Assembly: GCA_029531795.1 (NCBI GenBank)
Contig: JAPEIS010000003.1
Span: 3,162,001-3,226,000, forward strand
DNA: 64,000 bases
Direction of reading: 5' to 3'
From: Sclerotinia nivalis
Taxonomy: Eukaryota; Ascomycota; Leotiomycetes; Helotiales; Sclerotiniaceae
Shown: positions 51,401 through 63,636 of the stretch, one piece after another
Layout: each line of letters opens with the position of its first letter
Numbering within the stretch: position 1 is the stretch's first letter
The notes under the pieces: generated by a model
What the model saw: the letters and a program-made list of their open reading frames with translations, nothing else
Database searches by the model: none
What the model was told of the DNA's origin: nothing
Program-made: the position numbers and the translations under genes

Positions 51401-52120
51401 CTTGTCGTATAGCAAGTGGTTTCCGATGTTGTCGTTTTTTTGGGGGAGGGGGGGGTTTGGGAGAGCCTTACGTCGTGGGAGTGCGTCTCACGGAATTGGG
51501 GCCTTCAAAAGGTTCTTTTTGCTTCACCTCCGGGTAGGTGTAGAACGTCTTTTGGAATTAATTTAAGAGGGTGATTTGAATGTTTATTAACGACTGATCC
51601 CTCAGTCGAATCGAATATAATAATGACCTGTAGATAATGTGACCAAAAGGGTGTTTATAGACCAGCAATTGTATTTAACTTAGAATCTACAGGTGAAGAG
51701 CACCTGGAGATGGGGATAGCTACTCTATATACACACAAATGAATGGCCTAGCCGTAATGGCTAGATAAAAGAAATCATGTTTATTCCTCCAATGATCTTA
51801 CTTTATCGATAACCCTTGGTACATGGGGCTTGTCCAGATCTGTTCCTCACACCACCTAAATCACATACTAATCTCGAGTAATCGTATCGTATGTGGACAT
51901 GATTAATGTACCCGAGGTTTCTTATATAATAATGGTGGTAGGAAAACCGGGGTTTCCGTTACAACAGAATCCTGATAAACCACGTTATATAGACGTCGCA
52001 CTTTAATATAGCAATAATGATAATGGATTCCACACTTTCGCTTGACCACTATAACTTTAACATTCACTAACATTCCCCCTTCTTCCTTTGGAAATCAAAA
52101 TTCGCCACCTTGGCACCAGG

Positions 52121-52136
52121 CCCCCCCCCCCCCCCC
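52121..52136. repeat. Homopolymer run of 16 C
   Basis: A pure C run flanked by AGG and TGG, 25 bases from the inverted repeat. Unstable and hard to sequence. Confidence 0.9.
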
Positions 52137-52160
52137 TGGACCCGCCTACAAAGAGTATTT

Positions 52161-52251
52161 AACCAATCTCATTAACTAGTTAATCCGGGCGAAGAAGAGG
52201 TATATAGAAAAATTATCTCCGGCCCGGATTAACCAGTTAATGCGATTGGTT
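52161..52251. repeat. Inverted repeat, 30-bp arms
   Basis: Arms 52161-52190 and 52222-52251 are reverse complements at 28 of 30 positions, separated by 31 bases. Each arm contains a TTAAC(T/C)(A/G)GTTAA inner palindrome next to CCGGGC. It could be a foldback/MITE remnant or a hairpin. I see no target-site duplication that would prove insertion. Confidence 0.85.
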
Positions 52252-52495
52252 CACACCTTGTAAGCGATTTATTATTCTTTCTCTCTAACTCTCTCTTCCA
52301 TTCGATCCAAAAGAAGAGAAGCAACGTAGCCACGTAATTAAGAAAGTTAGAAATCCCTATGACAAGATTTTCTTTTTTATTCAAATCATGAAGCCAGTTT
52401 GCCTAGATAATAACTTTTGGTTAGACTAGCCTTTTGATATTTATAGATATCTGAATAATGAATAAAGAACCCAAATTTAAGTTTTAAGTTTTGAA

Positions 52496-52917
52496 TCAAA
52501 TTTTGATCGATATACTCACTATATGGCTAGTGATGAAAAGGACTGTTCCACAAAATCCGAAAAATTTCCATCGCCGGCCTGTCCCAAGCAATCTGAGGGT
52601 TTTCTTCCATGCTGGCCAGCCGTCTGTTGAAGTCCCCTCATCCCAGTACCAAAGGTTTATTAGTCCGAGAATAGCTAGCACAACACCTGTTACGCCATCG
52701 GCGAAGCCAAGTTCGTCGGTCCACTGCGGATTGTTGGTCATCGACCAGCTTGCCGCGCTCAGTGAGATTAAACTGGCAAGTAGCTATATACCGAGTAGTT
52801 TATTAGCAACTTGGTTCATCTTATTATATGAGAATGACTTGACTTTACAATTAACAATAAAAGAATAAAATTTGTTATCTCATAGCGGTGAGTAATTTTT
52901 GGCAGTCCCGATCCCAT
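52496..52917 (-). CDS. Small membrane protein with three predicted transmembrane helices
   Basis: Exon 1 (52917-52849) and exon 2 (52783-52496) join at phase 0 across a 65-nt intron to 118 aa. Hydrophobic helices: FILLLLILLASLISLSAA (starts in exon 1 and is completed across the intron), VTGVVLAILGLINLWYW, and FFGFCGTVLFITSHIVSISI. Between them lie a short polar loop (WSMTNNPQWTDELGFADG) and a Trp-rich basic loop (WPAWKKTLRLLGTGRRWK). That the first helix is built from both exons supports the splice. I do not recognise the family. Orientation and function are open. Confidence 0.6.
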
Positions 52918-53347
52918 GTTGTCTGTCGTTATGATAAGGTAGGTAAGGAAGTAAGGTTATGTCTATCTATTGATATAAACGTATGTAAGTAATAAAAACT
53001 GCAGCGCTGGAGACGCTTGCTTGCTTGGAGAATACAACTGGGAAATATTGAGATATAGGTAGGGGTAAAAGAAAGGATGGTCGTAATCCACACAGCTTCA
53101 ATCAACCCGACTCGACTGCTATTGCGGCATATTTATACTACAAGCTTCCTTCGCCCAGAGACTGCTTTACGTAAAATGAAGTATTATATTAATGCTGTCG
53201 CAACTACATTTTCAGCTCAGCTGCAGTAGAACAGAACGCAGCATAGCCTCATAATTCACTAGATTTATTTAATTATATTAATCTCACTTCACCCACACAA
53301 CACTGGCACTGGCAGGCGGCGAAGGATATTGGGGTTCACCCCCTGCA
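52918..53347. other. Intergenic
   Basis: Upstream of the three-helix gene. No gene is seen. Confidence 0.45.
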
Positions 53348-53717
53348 GTGGCGGAAGTGTTGGAGGAAGCCGAGCCAACCACTGCGCGAGAAGCTGAATC
53401 ACCATCCGAACGCAGACGCATCCAACGGGGTATTGGTGCAGCAAGAGCGCAAGCAGCCGATTATGAAGATGACCTAGTGGCCAAGGAAAATTTACAGGCA
53501 CTGGAACAAGGAAATGCACGGTTTACTGCGTTCGGAAAGAAAAAGATGGATGAAAAGGCGGCGCTACAGTAGGCGGAAGAAAGCAGATCATCATCACAAA
53601 GTAGCCAGCCATCCAGTGGGATATTATCGGAGTTTTGATGTTGTGAACAAGAGATGGTATTGGAGCGATGTGAATGGAAACCATATGGCTTGGGATACTG
53701 TTCCATTATCGATTTGA
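53348..53717 (+). pseudogene. Possible gene fragment
   Basis: Two overlapping frames look protein-like. From 53348 a charged, Ala/Glu-rich segment (RRRIQRGIGAARAQAADYEDDL) runs to a TAG near 53571. A second frame reaching 53717 reads HPVGYYRSFDVVNKRWYWSDVNGNHMAWDT. Joining them needs a frameshift or an unclear intron. It may be a relic whose 5' part is absent. Low confidence. Confidence 0.3.
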
Positions 53718-53720
53718 TTG

Positions 53721-53924
53721 TTACACGATGTGATGGATTCCAGCCTGTGGGCTGGCATCTATTAGTAATATCTTAGATAATTCTAGAATATTCGGTGCGG
53801 TTCTATACTGCCACACATATATATAGACTGGCTCTCAGAGCCTTTTCATTCTCTTCTCTCTTTAGCTTTGCAATAAACGATTATAGGCATTTCTTATCAT
53901 ATCGTACTGGAGGGCGAAGACTCA
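53721..53924 (+). repeat. Possible solo LTR
   Basis: Starts TGTTACAC and ends CTCAACA, giving TGTT...AACA ends, with TATATATAG and an ATAAA-like signal inside. No second copy is in the window, so this rests on end structure only. Confidence 0.3.
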
Positions 53925-54450
53925 ACACCTATACGTGGTGCCCTCTACGAACCTCCAGCTCTCTATTGAGAGTCTGCAGAGCTAAGATTGAATCATTTGA
54001 TGAAATCGGATACATTAGAAGAAAGAGAGAGGGTTTCCCGATTGCAATGTTCACAATGAAAAGGTTATTACGATTTTACAACATCAATATCTTCGAAAGA
54101 ATGAACAAACATCAATCCAAAATACAAACGATAGCTACAGAAGCCCTGATTAGATTCAATATCTGCCATCAACTATTACCTCAATACGAAATATGATACA
54201 CTTAATAAGTCCTTTCTATTCCAGAAGGGTCTTTTCGATACAGAATTTGCTATTGTTTTATTTGCATTTTATACCTTTTTTCGATGATCGATTATCGAAA
54301 ACATATTCATTTTAACATTACAATTATCACGAAACTGAGAATACTATCATTTATCAATTAATACTATACTCTAGGCATCGATACGATATTATACCTTTTC
54401 CTCGATTTTACGAAAATATTTTTTGTATATATATGGGTAGGGTTAGGGCC

Positions 54451-54613
54451 TGTTACGGGTTCATCTCCCTTTACCTGCACGTGATCATGTGTGCCTTAGG
54501 CACACATGCATACATTCACTTCTATATAATCAGGTCATCTCCTTGATCTTCTTCTCCTCCTCGTAGTACAACAATAGATCAAACCTACACATATCTTTTC
54601 CCTTACCGTGATA
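54451..54613 (+). repeat. Candidate 5' LTR of the gypsy element
   Basis: Begins TGTTACGGGTTC and ends near CCGTGATA, which resembles CCGTAACA after RIP-type changes. It contains a TATATAA box and the palindrome TGTGCCTTAGGCACA. It lies 0.4 kb before gag, where a 5' LTR is expected. The partner LTR would be beyond the window, so this is unconfirmed. Confidence 0.4.
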
Positions 54614-57600
54614 ATTTGTACTACCCTTTCAAAGGCTCTGTTACTTTACAAAATGATTTGGCCTTGCCAAATCATTTGCAGGCTTCTGTGTCTGTTTTCG
54701 ATTGCTTTCGCATTATTGTAACTCGCCTACTTTTGTACAGTTGCGTTTCTTATCTGCTTTTATGCAGCTTCTAATCCCTGATTGCTTTTGTGCGATTGTA
54801 TTTATTCGTAAACTTCTGTGTCTGTTTTTGATTGCTTTTGTGTAATCGCAAATTCCTTATCGATTATTTTGTACAATTGTAATTCTTTTTACAATAACTT
54901 CTAGTTCTACATCCGCTGGTAATACAATTCCTACTTTTATCGAAGGAATTTGTACTGAAATCCAATAAGTCTTCAGCCAATAATCTACTATTATACAAAT
55001 CCTAACAGAATTGGATGCTTCAATAATATCAAACTTCGCTACCAATTCTAACGAACAAATTGTTTATCTGAATTATATTTTCTTTATCATCGAAGATCGC
55101 TTTACTATTCAAGCTACTTATATCACCATTCAAACAAATAAAATCGAGAAATTCAAAACAGAAAATATCAAGCTTCTTCGCATTTTAACCAGCAAATAAG
55201 CTCAACTGGATGCCAATAATACTATTACTAACCAGAAACCGATTACTCCCTATCAAACTCAGAAGGATCCGTTTATTTTTAAAGACGAAAGATCTAATAT
55301 TCTCATTCGATAAAAGGATTATCAATCCTGGAAATTGGATTTGCAATTTTGTTAGATAATCGATTTACAACTTTTTGCTTCCGAACAAAAGAAGATTAGC
55401 TATACTATTAATTTTCTCGATAATCAAATACAACAAAAGTATATTACGGATATTATTAGATTCGTTGATGATTTTACTTGCTTCAATTCTGTTATTTCGT
55501 TTTTGGTCAAATTAAACAAATTATATATCTCTATAAATATCGAAAAGGAAACCTCGCTTAAATTCGATAAGCTTTCTATAAATCCAAAGGAATCCTTTTC
55601 GGCTTTCTTCTCTATATTATCTCATCTTGCTAACTCTTACCACAAATCTAATTGTAAGATTATTAATACAATAAAGCAAAAAGTTACAACCCCCCTTCGA
55701 ACTTTGATTATTGATAACTCGAACCCCTACACAACTGACGATGTTGATGATTGGTAAAAGAAATTCTCTACTTGGAATCAGAATCTTCATAACGCTGAGT
55801 ATTATAACAAAAATTCTGATAAAGCATCTATTATTGATAATGACCCTATGGATTTCGATATAATGAAACAAAAAGAACAATAGAAAAAGGATCTACAAAA
55901 TAAAAAAAAAAAATTTAATCCTGCGATTTCTTGCAATTATTGTAATAGGATCGGTTATCTTCAGATTGATTATTATACTATTTATGATATCAATAGTAAT
56001 CTTTTTTTTGGCAAATAAGCTTTCATTAATACCTTTTCCAATTACAATACCGTTACCTCAACTAATCCGGCTCCTAATCAATACACTGCCGTTCCGGCTT
56101 TTCGAGGCATCAATAAATTTAATAATAATCGTAATGGATTTCGAGGAGGATATACTGGTAATTGGATACAAAGCTAATAGTATCTGAATTAGGTACAATG
56201 GTAAGGTTATATCGAACCAGAGGAGATTGTCTCTATATCCAATTCAGTTAAGGAAAATCCCGAATAGAGAAAAGATTAATCTTTACAAAAAATCGCTCGT
56301 AAAGGAATACTAAGGGCAAGAAAATAAATCAAGGAATGGATAGAGATAAATTATTGTAGTTTAACTTTATGAATAGCAAATCTCTACTCGTTAAAACCAT
56401 TATATTCCTTATATATGAAAATCCCTTTATTATTACAAATCTTATTGATAATAGATACTCTGAAGAAGCTTTTGCTGATCGTTTTTTTACTTTCAAATAT
56501 AATATTGAAATACAATTCTTATTTCACCTTCACGAACTCCGATTTGCCGATGAAAAGGTCGTCGATAGAATTATAGAATATTTTGTAATGGAAATCGTTA
56601 TAAGGGATCATTATGAATATTGGTTCTTTTATATCATTCAATTTTTATTAGAGACGCTGTTAATCTTTAGTTTATTATAGTTACAGCGCTATAATCCTAT
56701 TATCAATTAAACAGAGATGAATTTAACATTCTCTTCAAACTATTGTACTTTCAATTGTTTGGTATGTTATAATTCAGAATCAGTTATTATATCAACGATT
56801 CTATCTTCGATCAAGGAACAAAAGGATCTAGCAAAAGTTACTTTACAATAAATCGTTGATATTATCGAATTTTTAAATAAATTCCTTATCGATCCTAATA
56901 TAAAAGCTAAATATACAATTTATAAATATTGCTCTTTATATATCGAGGATTGTTCAAAAAACGATATCGATTATTCATTTATTCAAACACTTTCTATTTT
57001 TAAAAGAACTTCTTATAAAAAACCTTCTATTGAAGAGATATTAGATAAAGATTACATATTACAATCTGACGATTCTTCTATTGACCTCGAATTTCAGTAG
57101 GGTCTGATACCTAATATAAATCATTATCGAACAAAGTGTTATAGAGAACCAAATAATCAAGCACAGATGATTCCCAATTGTTTATATCCAAAATCAATCT
57201 TAAAGATTGCAGATCGATATCGGTCTATTCACAATCCAAAAAACCATTTGCCCCTGCTTTTTATTGGGGAACTCCTTATACCTATTTATAAAAATACAAA
57301 CTCAAATATAGATGATATTCGTTAATTGCAAGTTTCTAGCTTTGTTTCGTTTTGTCAACAAGATAACGTTCGGGTTATCCGATTGACATAAGATGAATTG
57401 GATACCGTACAGAAAACTGTTGAACAAAATCATCTGCGATAGACTACGTTGTCCTCGACACTCACAGAAAAGGATTTTCGATCGATTTTACAAGGGCAAG
57501 ACAATATAACAGATATACTTTCTAAAACCCTACCGCAACTTTATGATTTTATATATGATTATTATAAGCCATTTCATTTGCGAAAGATCTCTAAAACTGA

Positions 57601-57647
57601 TATCGATAAATTTTTAATTGGCAAATCTCCTCTTAGTGACAATCAAA

Positions 57648-57658
57648 TACGATAAAGG
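57648..57658 (+). repeat. Target-site duplication of the LINE, left copy
   Basis: TACGATAAAGG, repeated exactly at 63637-63647. Confidence 0.88.
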
Positions 57659-57990
57659 TTTGATTGATTGATTGATTAAATTAACGTCTACACTGAGTCT
57701 AAGACTATCTAAGACGGCTAGGAGCTTTATAGGCTTCTAACAAGTAACAAATGGAGAATTGCTGGCCATATTCGGCTGTAGCTAATACAATTTGGGAAGA
57801 TTGAAGTGACCTCAATCTACTAATTTTTGAATGGGGGAAGTGAAAACTAATCTTGGGGAACAAAGCCCACTTTACAAATACTCTCGTATATAATAAGAAA
57901 AATAACAAATGAAATATGATATAATTCGAAATTAGAACGATTTACCCCACATAAAGGGGTAAATTGTCCAAATTGACCAAATTGACCCAA

Positions 57991-58332
57991 TTAACCATTT
58001 TCTCTCAGTTCACCCTCTTCACCTTCGCCTTCTTGTTCTACATCCTCTTGTATCCTAGTTAGATACCATAATCTGATGACTATTTTTGTTTCCTCGATAA
58101 ATTCAAGGGTCTTAATGATTCCTGCTTTGGTGTGAAGTAGGTATTTCATAATGAGTCGGGAGGTAGGGTTGTTTTTCTTGAATATTCTTCTTGTTGATTT
58201 GTATAACGGGCAACTGAGCAAAAGATGATTAGAAGATTCTCTCTTTCCACATCTACAATTATCATTTGCTGAGATTCCGAATCGTTGTAGATAAGATTTG
58301 AAATATCTATAATCGATTTTAAGCTGAAACAA
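57991..58332 (-). pseudogene. LINE ORF2 C-terminal fragment
   Basis: 113 aa with C-x-C...H...C finger-like motif (CRCGKRESSNHLLLSCPLY) and an acidic tail (EGEGEEGELRENG). Homologous to 43840-44181 in the truncated copy. Confidence 0.85.
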
Positions 58333-58389
58333 AACACTAATAAAACTTCTCTTGGTGTTTTCTGGAATTCCGATCTTTGAGCTAGTCTT

Positions 58390-59094
58390 TCAGGGGTATA
58401 TTTTCGAATAAACCGAATTAGATGAATAGAGAAGAGTATTCCATTCTTCGGATTTCGTTCTTTTGATATCCATTTCTAAGGAAGCAAAGCTGGTTTCGTT
58501 TGATGATGATTTTTGTTTTATAACTTCTTTTGTCAAAGCATCAGCCAATTCGTTTCCTTCAACGGAGGTATACCCTGGAATCCAATTAAGGGAGATTTCA
58601 ATTCCTTTTCTAAAGAGAGTTTCTGTAGCTTTGATTGCTCTAATTTGGTATATCTGGCCAGGAGTATCAGAGGGTATTTTCAATCGGTATAATCCGGCTT
58701 GATTATTTGAGTAGATTTTGAATTTTTCGCCTGGTTGAACAATAGAGCTAGTATATTCGATTGCTCTAGTGACTCCAAGAAGTTCACCATTGTAGACAAG
58801 CTGATTCACTCCAATATTGATGGTTTCCTGATGTGAAACCTGATCATTCGACAGAATAACTGCAATCCCGATACCAATTCCGATTCCGTTCAAAGTGAAT
58901 GAAGCATCAGTATATATTGTAATGGTATTCTTGCATCTGTATTTGAATACAAGGTTATGAACAATTGCAGCATTCTCTTTTGCTAGCTTGCTGATATTGA
59001 CTTTATATGGAGTATTCCTTTTCCAAGGAGGAAAGTGAAAGTGATTGATCTTTTCTAGGGTTAAAGGATCGAAATCTTCTTCGATTGATTTCAT
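58390..59094 (-). pseudogene. LINE RNase H domain
   Basis: TIYTDAS (first Asp), YNGELLG (Glu) and GNELADALTKE (last Asp) are kept. The third catalytic position reads YSNNQAG where the family has S-D-N-Q-A, an Asp-to-Asn change of the GAT-to-AAT type. It is inactive even if expressed. Confidence 0.85.
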
Positions 59095-59730
59095 GATCTT
59101 TTCAAGTTGAGTAAGTTTTGATAGTTTCCTTTAAAGGATTGCTATTGTATTTAGAGTTTTCCTTTCGGTAGTTAGTTTGTTTATAATTGTATTGATGGGA
59201 TGGGAAGATGAGATTTTCAACAATCTGAAAGTATATTGTTTGATTCCAGTATTTAATTTGATCTTTGGAGGGTATAAAGCAGTTTCTATTTCTATTGGCT
59301 TTATTGGTAAGGTTTTGAAGATTTCTAGAATCTTATGTAGAGTAAGATTCTGAAGTAATTGAAGAATCTTTTTGAACAAGACTTGATCTTTCTATTAGAT
59401 GATTGATTTGTAATCAGTTATGCTAGTGATATATGTTATATAGAGCTGTCTTAGTGCTTTAGGGCTTAGCCCTTTCTTAGTATTGGCTAATCTGGTCATT
59501 CGATAGAATGAAGTCTTAGCTTGAGTTGTTCGAATAGCAATATGCTGTTTGAAGTTGAGGCCGGGATCGAATCATATTCTTAATCATCTGATCAATGATG
59601 AAGGTTGTACAATTTCAGAATTTGGGAGCTTGATTGAAGTATCTTTAGTGTATTTGAATGTGGAGAAATGTATTAATTCCGTTTTTGTTAAATCGAATTG
59701 GATAGCGTTTTTCTTATCGAGAGTATAAAT

Positions 59731-60378
59731 TTATTTGGTTGTTCTTTCGAGGGAAAGGATGTTCTTTTTCCAGTTTGAAGAATGAGTGATTATGGCTATA
59801 TTATCAATATACGAAAGATATTCAACCGAATTCGATTGAAAGAGATCTCGAATATAGATTAGGAAAAGGATTGGTGAGATTGGATTTCCTTGAGGGATTC
59901 CGGTGTTGATTGGTTTAAAAGCTTCGGTTTGATCATTGAACGAAAGTTTGAGTAATCTTTCTTTCAAAAATGACGAGATCCATACAATAAGACTAATTGG
60001 AAGATTAAGGTTTTTGCAGATATCTAAGAATCGATTTTTGGATATATAATCGAAGGCCCCTTTGATATCTAGGAAAAGAGCTGAGGTTTTCTTTTTGTTT
60101 CTTGAATTCCTTTCGATTTCGATGGTAAGCAGGATTGCTGTATCGATAGTTGATTTCTTTTGTCTTTCATCCATTTGGGAATGATGAAGTAGTTTTGTTG
60201 TTTTAGCAAGGTAGTTAAGCTTTTGAGTTAGTATCTTTTCATTTATTTTGTCTAAACAATTCAAAAGAGCGATAATTCTATATACTTTTGGAATAGAATA
60301 ATCTGGTTTCGAAGGTTTTTTGAGTATAGCTTTAGTAGTTTGTTTCCAGTAAGAAGGATGATAATCGAGATTAATCAA
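59731..60378 (-). pseudogene. LINE reverse transcriptase domain
   Basis: 215 aa with ALFLDIKGAFD (first catalytic Asp), GIPQGNPISPILF, and LSYIDNIAI at the YxDD box, the second Asp changed to Asn. The upstream N-terminal RT region continues in other frames to 60888. Confidence 0.88.
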
Positions 60379-60555
60379 ATTGCTGAAAAGAATAAAGAAA
60401 GTTTTTGGGATCGCTTTGTAAGCTCGAATAATGATCTCCTGAGTAATTCCGTTTGGGCTAGGGGTCTTTCCTTTGATTTTAGCTGAGCAGGTATTGAGAA
60501 GTTCATTTTCAATGAGATCAGGCTATTTCTATTTTTTCGATTGTTTATATCCTTT

Positions 60556-60888
60556 CTATTTAGGTGTAGTTGTACATAGGGGGGGAGGGAAAAGGGTAGA
60601 TCTGAAGGCTGAACATTTTCCTTCGAATGAGCTTTCAAGCTGAGAGGGGTTAGATTGAATATTCGGGATCCTTTCGGTTCGAAGATCTTTTGTATATGAT
60701 ATTGTTTTGAAGATTGTTTGAGTATCCTTTTTTTCAAGGAATTCGTTCCAGTGATTCTTTTTTGTTGTTTTAATAATTTGAAAGTAATGATTCTTTGTTG
60801 ATTGGTAGATTTTCTTGAATATATCGTTTTCAGAGTATCGTTTAGTATTCTTATATACTGATGAGAGCTGTTTACGAAGGGCTTTCAA
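60556..60888 (-). pseudogene. LINE ORF2 region between endonuclease and RT
   Basis: Broken frames (60888-60556, 60737-60375) with the Lys-rich RIYQSTKNHYFQIIKTTKKNHW-like spacer that precedes RT in this LINE type. Several frameshifts. Confidence 0.6.
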
Positions 60889-61434
60889 TTTTGGAGATCA
60901 TCAAGGTTTTGCTTTTTTGATCGATTTGGATCTAGGTATACTAGTGTTTGTTGAATTGGTAATAATTCGAGTGAATTCCATTACGGTTTTATTTAGTATT
61001 TGTGTGTGCAGGTTTTTGTTAAGAAGAGAATCGAGAGAATCGGATTCTAGAGTGAGGAGATTGAGGTATTCGCTCGAGTTGAGGATTGTTGATGTAGTTA
61101 TCTCAATTTCGAGGGTTAATGTAAATTTGTTTCAATCCGCTAGTTTTGTATTGAACTTTGCTAATGGAGTAATATTCGTAGTATGAGATGAAATACCTTT
61201 CACTTCAAATAGGATCCCTAAATGATCTGAATCAAGATCAGGAAGAACTTGCTAATCAATAATATTGGAGGATATTGTTTCAGTAGCTAATGTAAGATTT
61301 AAAACACTTGGATTTGTTATATTAGTTCGATAGAAAGTATTAGTCCTTGGTTCATTGAGAAGGGTAAGGTTTTGGTCTTCGAATTATTTGGCTAATTGAT
61401 CAGCATTCGAGCTTTTGTTTGAAAAAGGGTCCCA

Positions 61435-61674
61435 TCAAGGATGATGAGAGTTGAAGTCCTTTGTAAGAATAGTATGATGAAAGAGAGGAGTATTGAAAAG
61501 GTATCTTTCGATGGTATAACCTTTCTCTTTAGTTTGATTAGCTTCGTTGTATATATTGAATAATTGAATCGTGTGATTTCTTTGAATGATATCGATAATT
61601 TGAATATCTGTATCTTTGGGAGAGTTGGGGGCTAGGGCTATTAGTGGTTTGAATTCTTTCGAGATGTAGGTCAT
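61435..61674 (-). pseudogene. LINE endonuclease fragment
   Basis: Covers the middle and end of an apurinic-type endonuclease (LFNIYNEAN; LTKDFNSHHP). The next codon is TGA where a Trp (TGG) is expected, a RIP-type stop. The N-terminal part continues upstream to about 61900 in the same strand, with stops. Confidence 0.8.
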
Positions 61675-61901
61675 TGTACGGGGATGAAGGTTCGAAGGAT
61701 AATTTGGAAGGAGTTGGGAAAAGCTAGAATGAGCAATCGATCTAGTTGAAGAGTAATCTTTTTTAGGGTTTGAAAGGACTCAAGGTTCTTGAATGATTAT
61801 AAGATCGATATCGAATTCTAAGGTAAGTTGAAGAGCATTTTCGGTAGCTTGAGGGTTTTTGTTTAGGTTGATTTGAAGAATGCGAATATTGTTGTATAAC
61901 A

Positions 61902-62246
61902 TTAATTGGATTTCCGAATGGTTGTTTGGTATATTTCGTATGCTTTAGAGTTAGCTTTATGTTTTCCTTTGCAATTAGCGCATTTGATCACTAAATGCTG
62001 ATAAGGTTTGCTTTTAGCTTGATAAATTAGACAAAAATGACTAGCTGTAGCATGATTATTGCTACAAAGTCTACAAGCTGGAGGTTTTTTGCAATATGAT
62101 TCGTTATGGCTGAATCCTTGATATTTATTGTATTGAGAGGAAGGGGTGGAAGGATAGAATCTTTCAATTCTGATGCTAATACTAGTGATATATAGTTTTT
62201 TTCGAATAGCTAATTTTGCTTTCTTTTGTGTAGCAAATGCAATCAC
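61902..62246 (-). pseudogene. LINE ORF1 zinc-knuckle region
   Basis: CRLCSNNHATASHFC and CANCKGKHKANS are knuckles. The first knuckle reads Y-x2-Y-x4-H-x4-C: both first cysteines have become Tyr (TGT to TAT). Confidence 0.8.
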
Positions 62247-62459
62247 AATTGTTTTTTCTTGTTGAGTAGCTCTTTTAGAAGCATTAGTGAGTTAATAAAG
62301 GGTATTCATTATAATGAGCTCTGAATTGAAGGTTTTAATTTCGTTTTTAATCAAGTCCATTCCTTTTGGATTAGAGAATTCCTTGATTGGGATTTTGTGT
62401 ATAATTATTTTGTGCTATGGTTTGTCGATTTGGAGTCTTTCTAATTCGAGGATATGATT

Positions 62460-63383
62460 TCAGACTTTTTTTTTTTCTATAAGGAATTGTGTATTGAAAG
62501 GGCTATTAGTGGTTAGGATGATATTGTTGTTTCTAGTTGTAGTAATGGCCGAGATAACTGATCTGTTGATGTTAGCTTTTTTGAAAGTTTCATTGATCTT
62601 GTTTTTTGTATGTAATAGTATAAAAGAATTGGGTTGATGAAGAAGTGGATTGATAAGGATTAATCGTTTGCTAGGAATATTATTTTTTTGCTTTATAGGT
62701 TTTTGTTTTGTAGAGTTTCCTTTGGAAACTACTTTCCATTTCTTTATTGATTTGGTAATAATAATATAGTTTGCTTTGTTAATTGATGAAGCGTTTGTTG
62801 AAGGAGTAACTGATTGATTGGGAAGATTGGAAAGATGATTGGTTTGATTTTCAATCCTTTTGGTAGCCTTTTCGAGATGGGAGATTTGTGATATAATAAT
62901 ATTCGAAGCTCTTGTCAATTTTCCTTTTTCGAGGTATTTATGGAATATTTCGATTAGATTTAGGATCTTCGATTGTTCTTTGGTTTCCTTTTCCAAAGAG
63001 GTAGTTAGAATAAGAAGATCTTTAGCTTTTTGGATAGCTTCTTTTGGTTTTGTGGAGTTAGATCCTGATTGACTAAATTGCCTGATTTCGGAGTTGATTG
63101 ATTGTCGACGACGTTTGTTATTGATTTTAAAAGGAATCGATCTATCAGGGGATCGGAATGGGTCATCTGAGTTGAGAATATCCAATTGGTTTTGTGAATT
63201 GAAAGATTGGGCTAGGATAGGATTCAAGAGATTGGGTGATCTTTGTATTGTGAAGGGGTTTCTGGATGAGGGGATTGGATCAATGATGGAGGGGCTGGAT
63301 GTTGGAGAGTTTAGTATCACTATTATTCGTGGGGGAGTAGGTTTAGGAGATGATCCAAGGGATCCTTCCATCGGAGAGTCCAT
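62460..63383 (-). pseudogene. LINE ORF1 N-terminal part
   Basis: 307 aa, Ser/Pro/Asn-rich, then a helical Lys/Glu-rich middle and a nucleic-acid-binding part (ITKSIKKWKVVSKGNS). It begins at MDSPMEGSLGSSPKP and is broken from the knuckle region by stops near 62290-62460. Confidence 0.75.
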
Positions 63384-63636
63384 TATTGGACTTGATAAAC
63401 CTATCAGAGCCTTATATATTCAAATAAGGAGAAAAGTTGAGGGAAGTTGGAAAGAGTTTTTACGCGAATTTTCGTGTAAGTTTCGTGTTTTGAACGACGA
63501 CGATAGTATCACAACAACTACTGAGCCGATTCACTTGGGAACAATTGGAATGAATTTTGGGAGTATTTCTTTATTAAATAAAGGGAAGAACTGGTTGTAT
63601 TTCGAAGAAATTTTGTCCTTCGAAATTTGTTGTGTG

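Larger units (their letters stand above)
51416..52495. other. Intergenic with homopolymers and an inverted repeat
   Basis: Contains a G-rich run near 51442-51461, a run of 16 C at 52121-52136 and the inverted repeat at 52161-52251. No gene is seen. Confidence 0.5.
54451..57658 (+). mobile_element. Ty3/gypsy retrotransposon, 5' part (gag, protease), RIP-decayed
   Basis: A very AT-rich, stop-riddled element. Gag-like frames lie at 55011-55199 and 55320-56190 (YQSWKLDL, SLKFDKLSINPKESFSAFFSILSHLA written in full on the strand), with a worn zinc knuckle near 55935 (CNYCNRIGYLQIDYY, where GH and the last Cys have become Tyr). A protease remnant at 56369-56680 shows LIDNRYSEEAFAD in place of the usual D-T/S-G core. 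Pre-RT pol sequence runs to 57658, where the LINE interrupts it. The substitutions are G:C to A:T. It encodes no working protein. Confidence 0.85.
57659..63636 (-). mobile_element. Near full-length LINE (Tad/I-like non-LTR retrotransposon), RIP-decayed, inserted in the gypsy element
   Basis: Reads right to left, 5978 bp, with a (AATC)n 3' tail at 57659-57678 and 11-bp target-site duplications on both sides. ORF1 (gag-like) spans 63383-61902 and carries zinc-knuckle motifs near 62100. ORF2 has an apurinic endonuclease (LTKDFNSHHP, 61435-61674), reverse transcriptase (60378-59731), RNase H (59094-58390) and the C-terminal CRCGKRES motif (58332-57991). All parts are split by stops. It is the full-length relative of the truncated copy at 43717-44505. 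Confidence 0.93.

Noticed and set aside
53795..54196. 133-aa open frame
   Set aside because: Its start overlaps the possible LTR, and the rest is AT-rich and repeat-like with no known domain.
54435..54449. Telomere-like GGGTAGGGTTAGGG
   Set aside because: Only about two units, internal and next to an LTR-like start; far too short for a telomeric tract.
59731..60378. Reverse transcriptase domain read as a functional divergent RT
   Set aside because: The YxDD box has Asn at the second Asp and the surrounding ORF is full of stops with RIP-type changes, so it is a relic.
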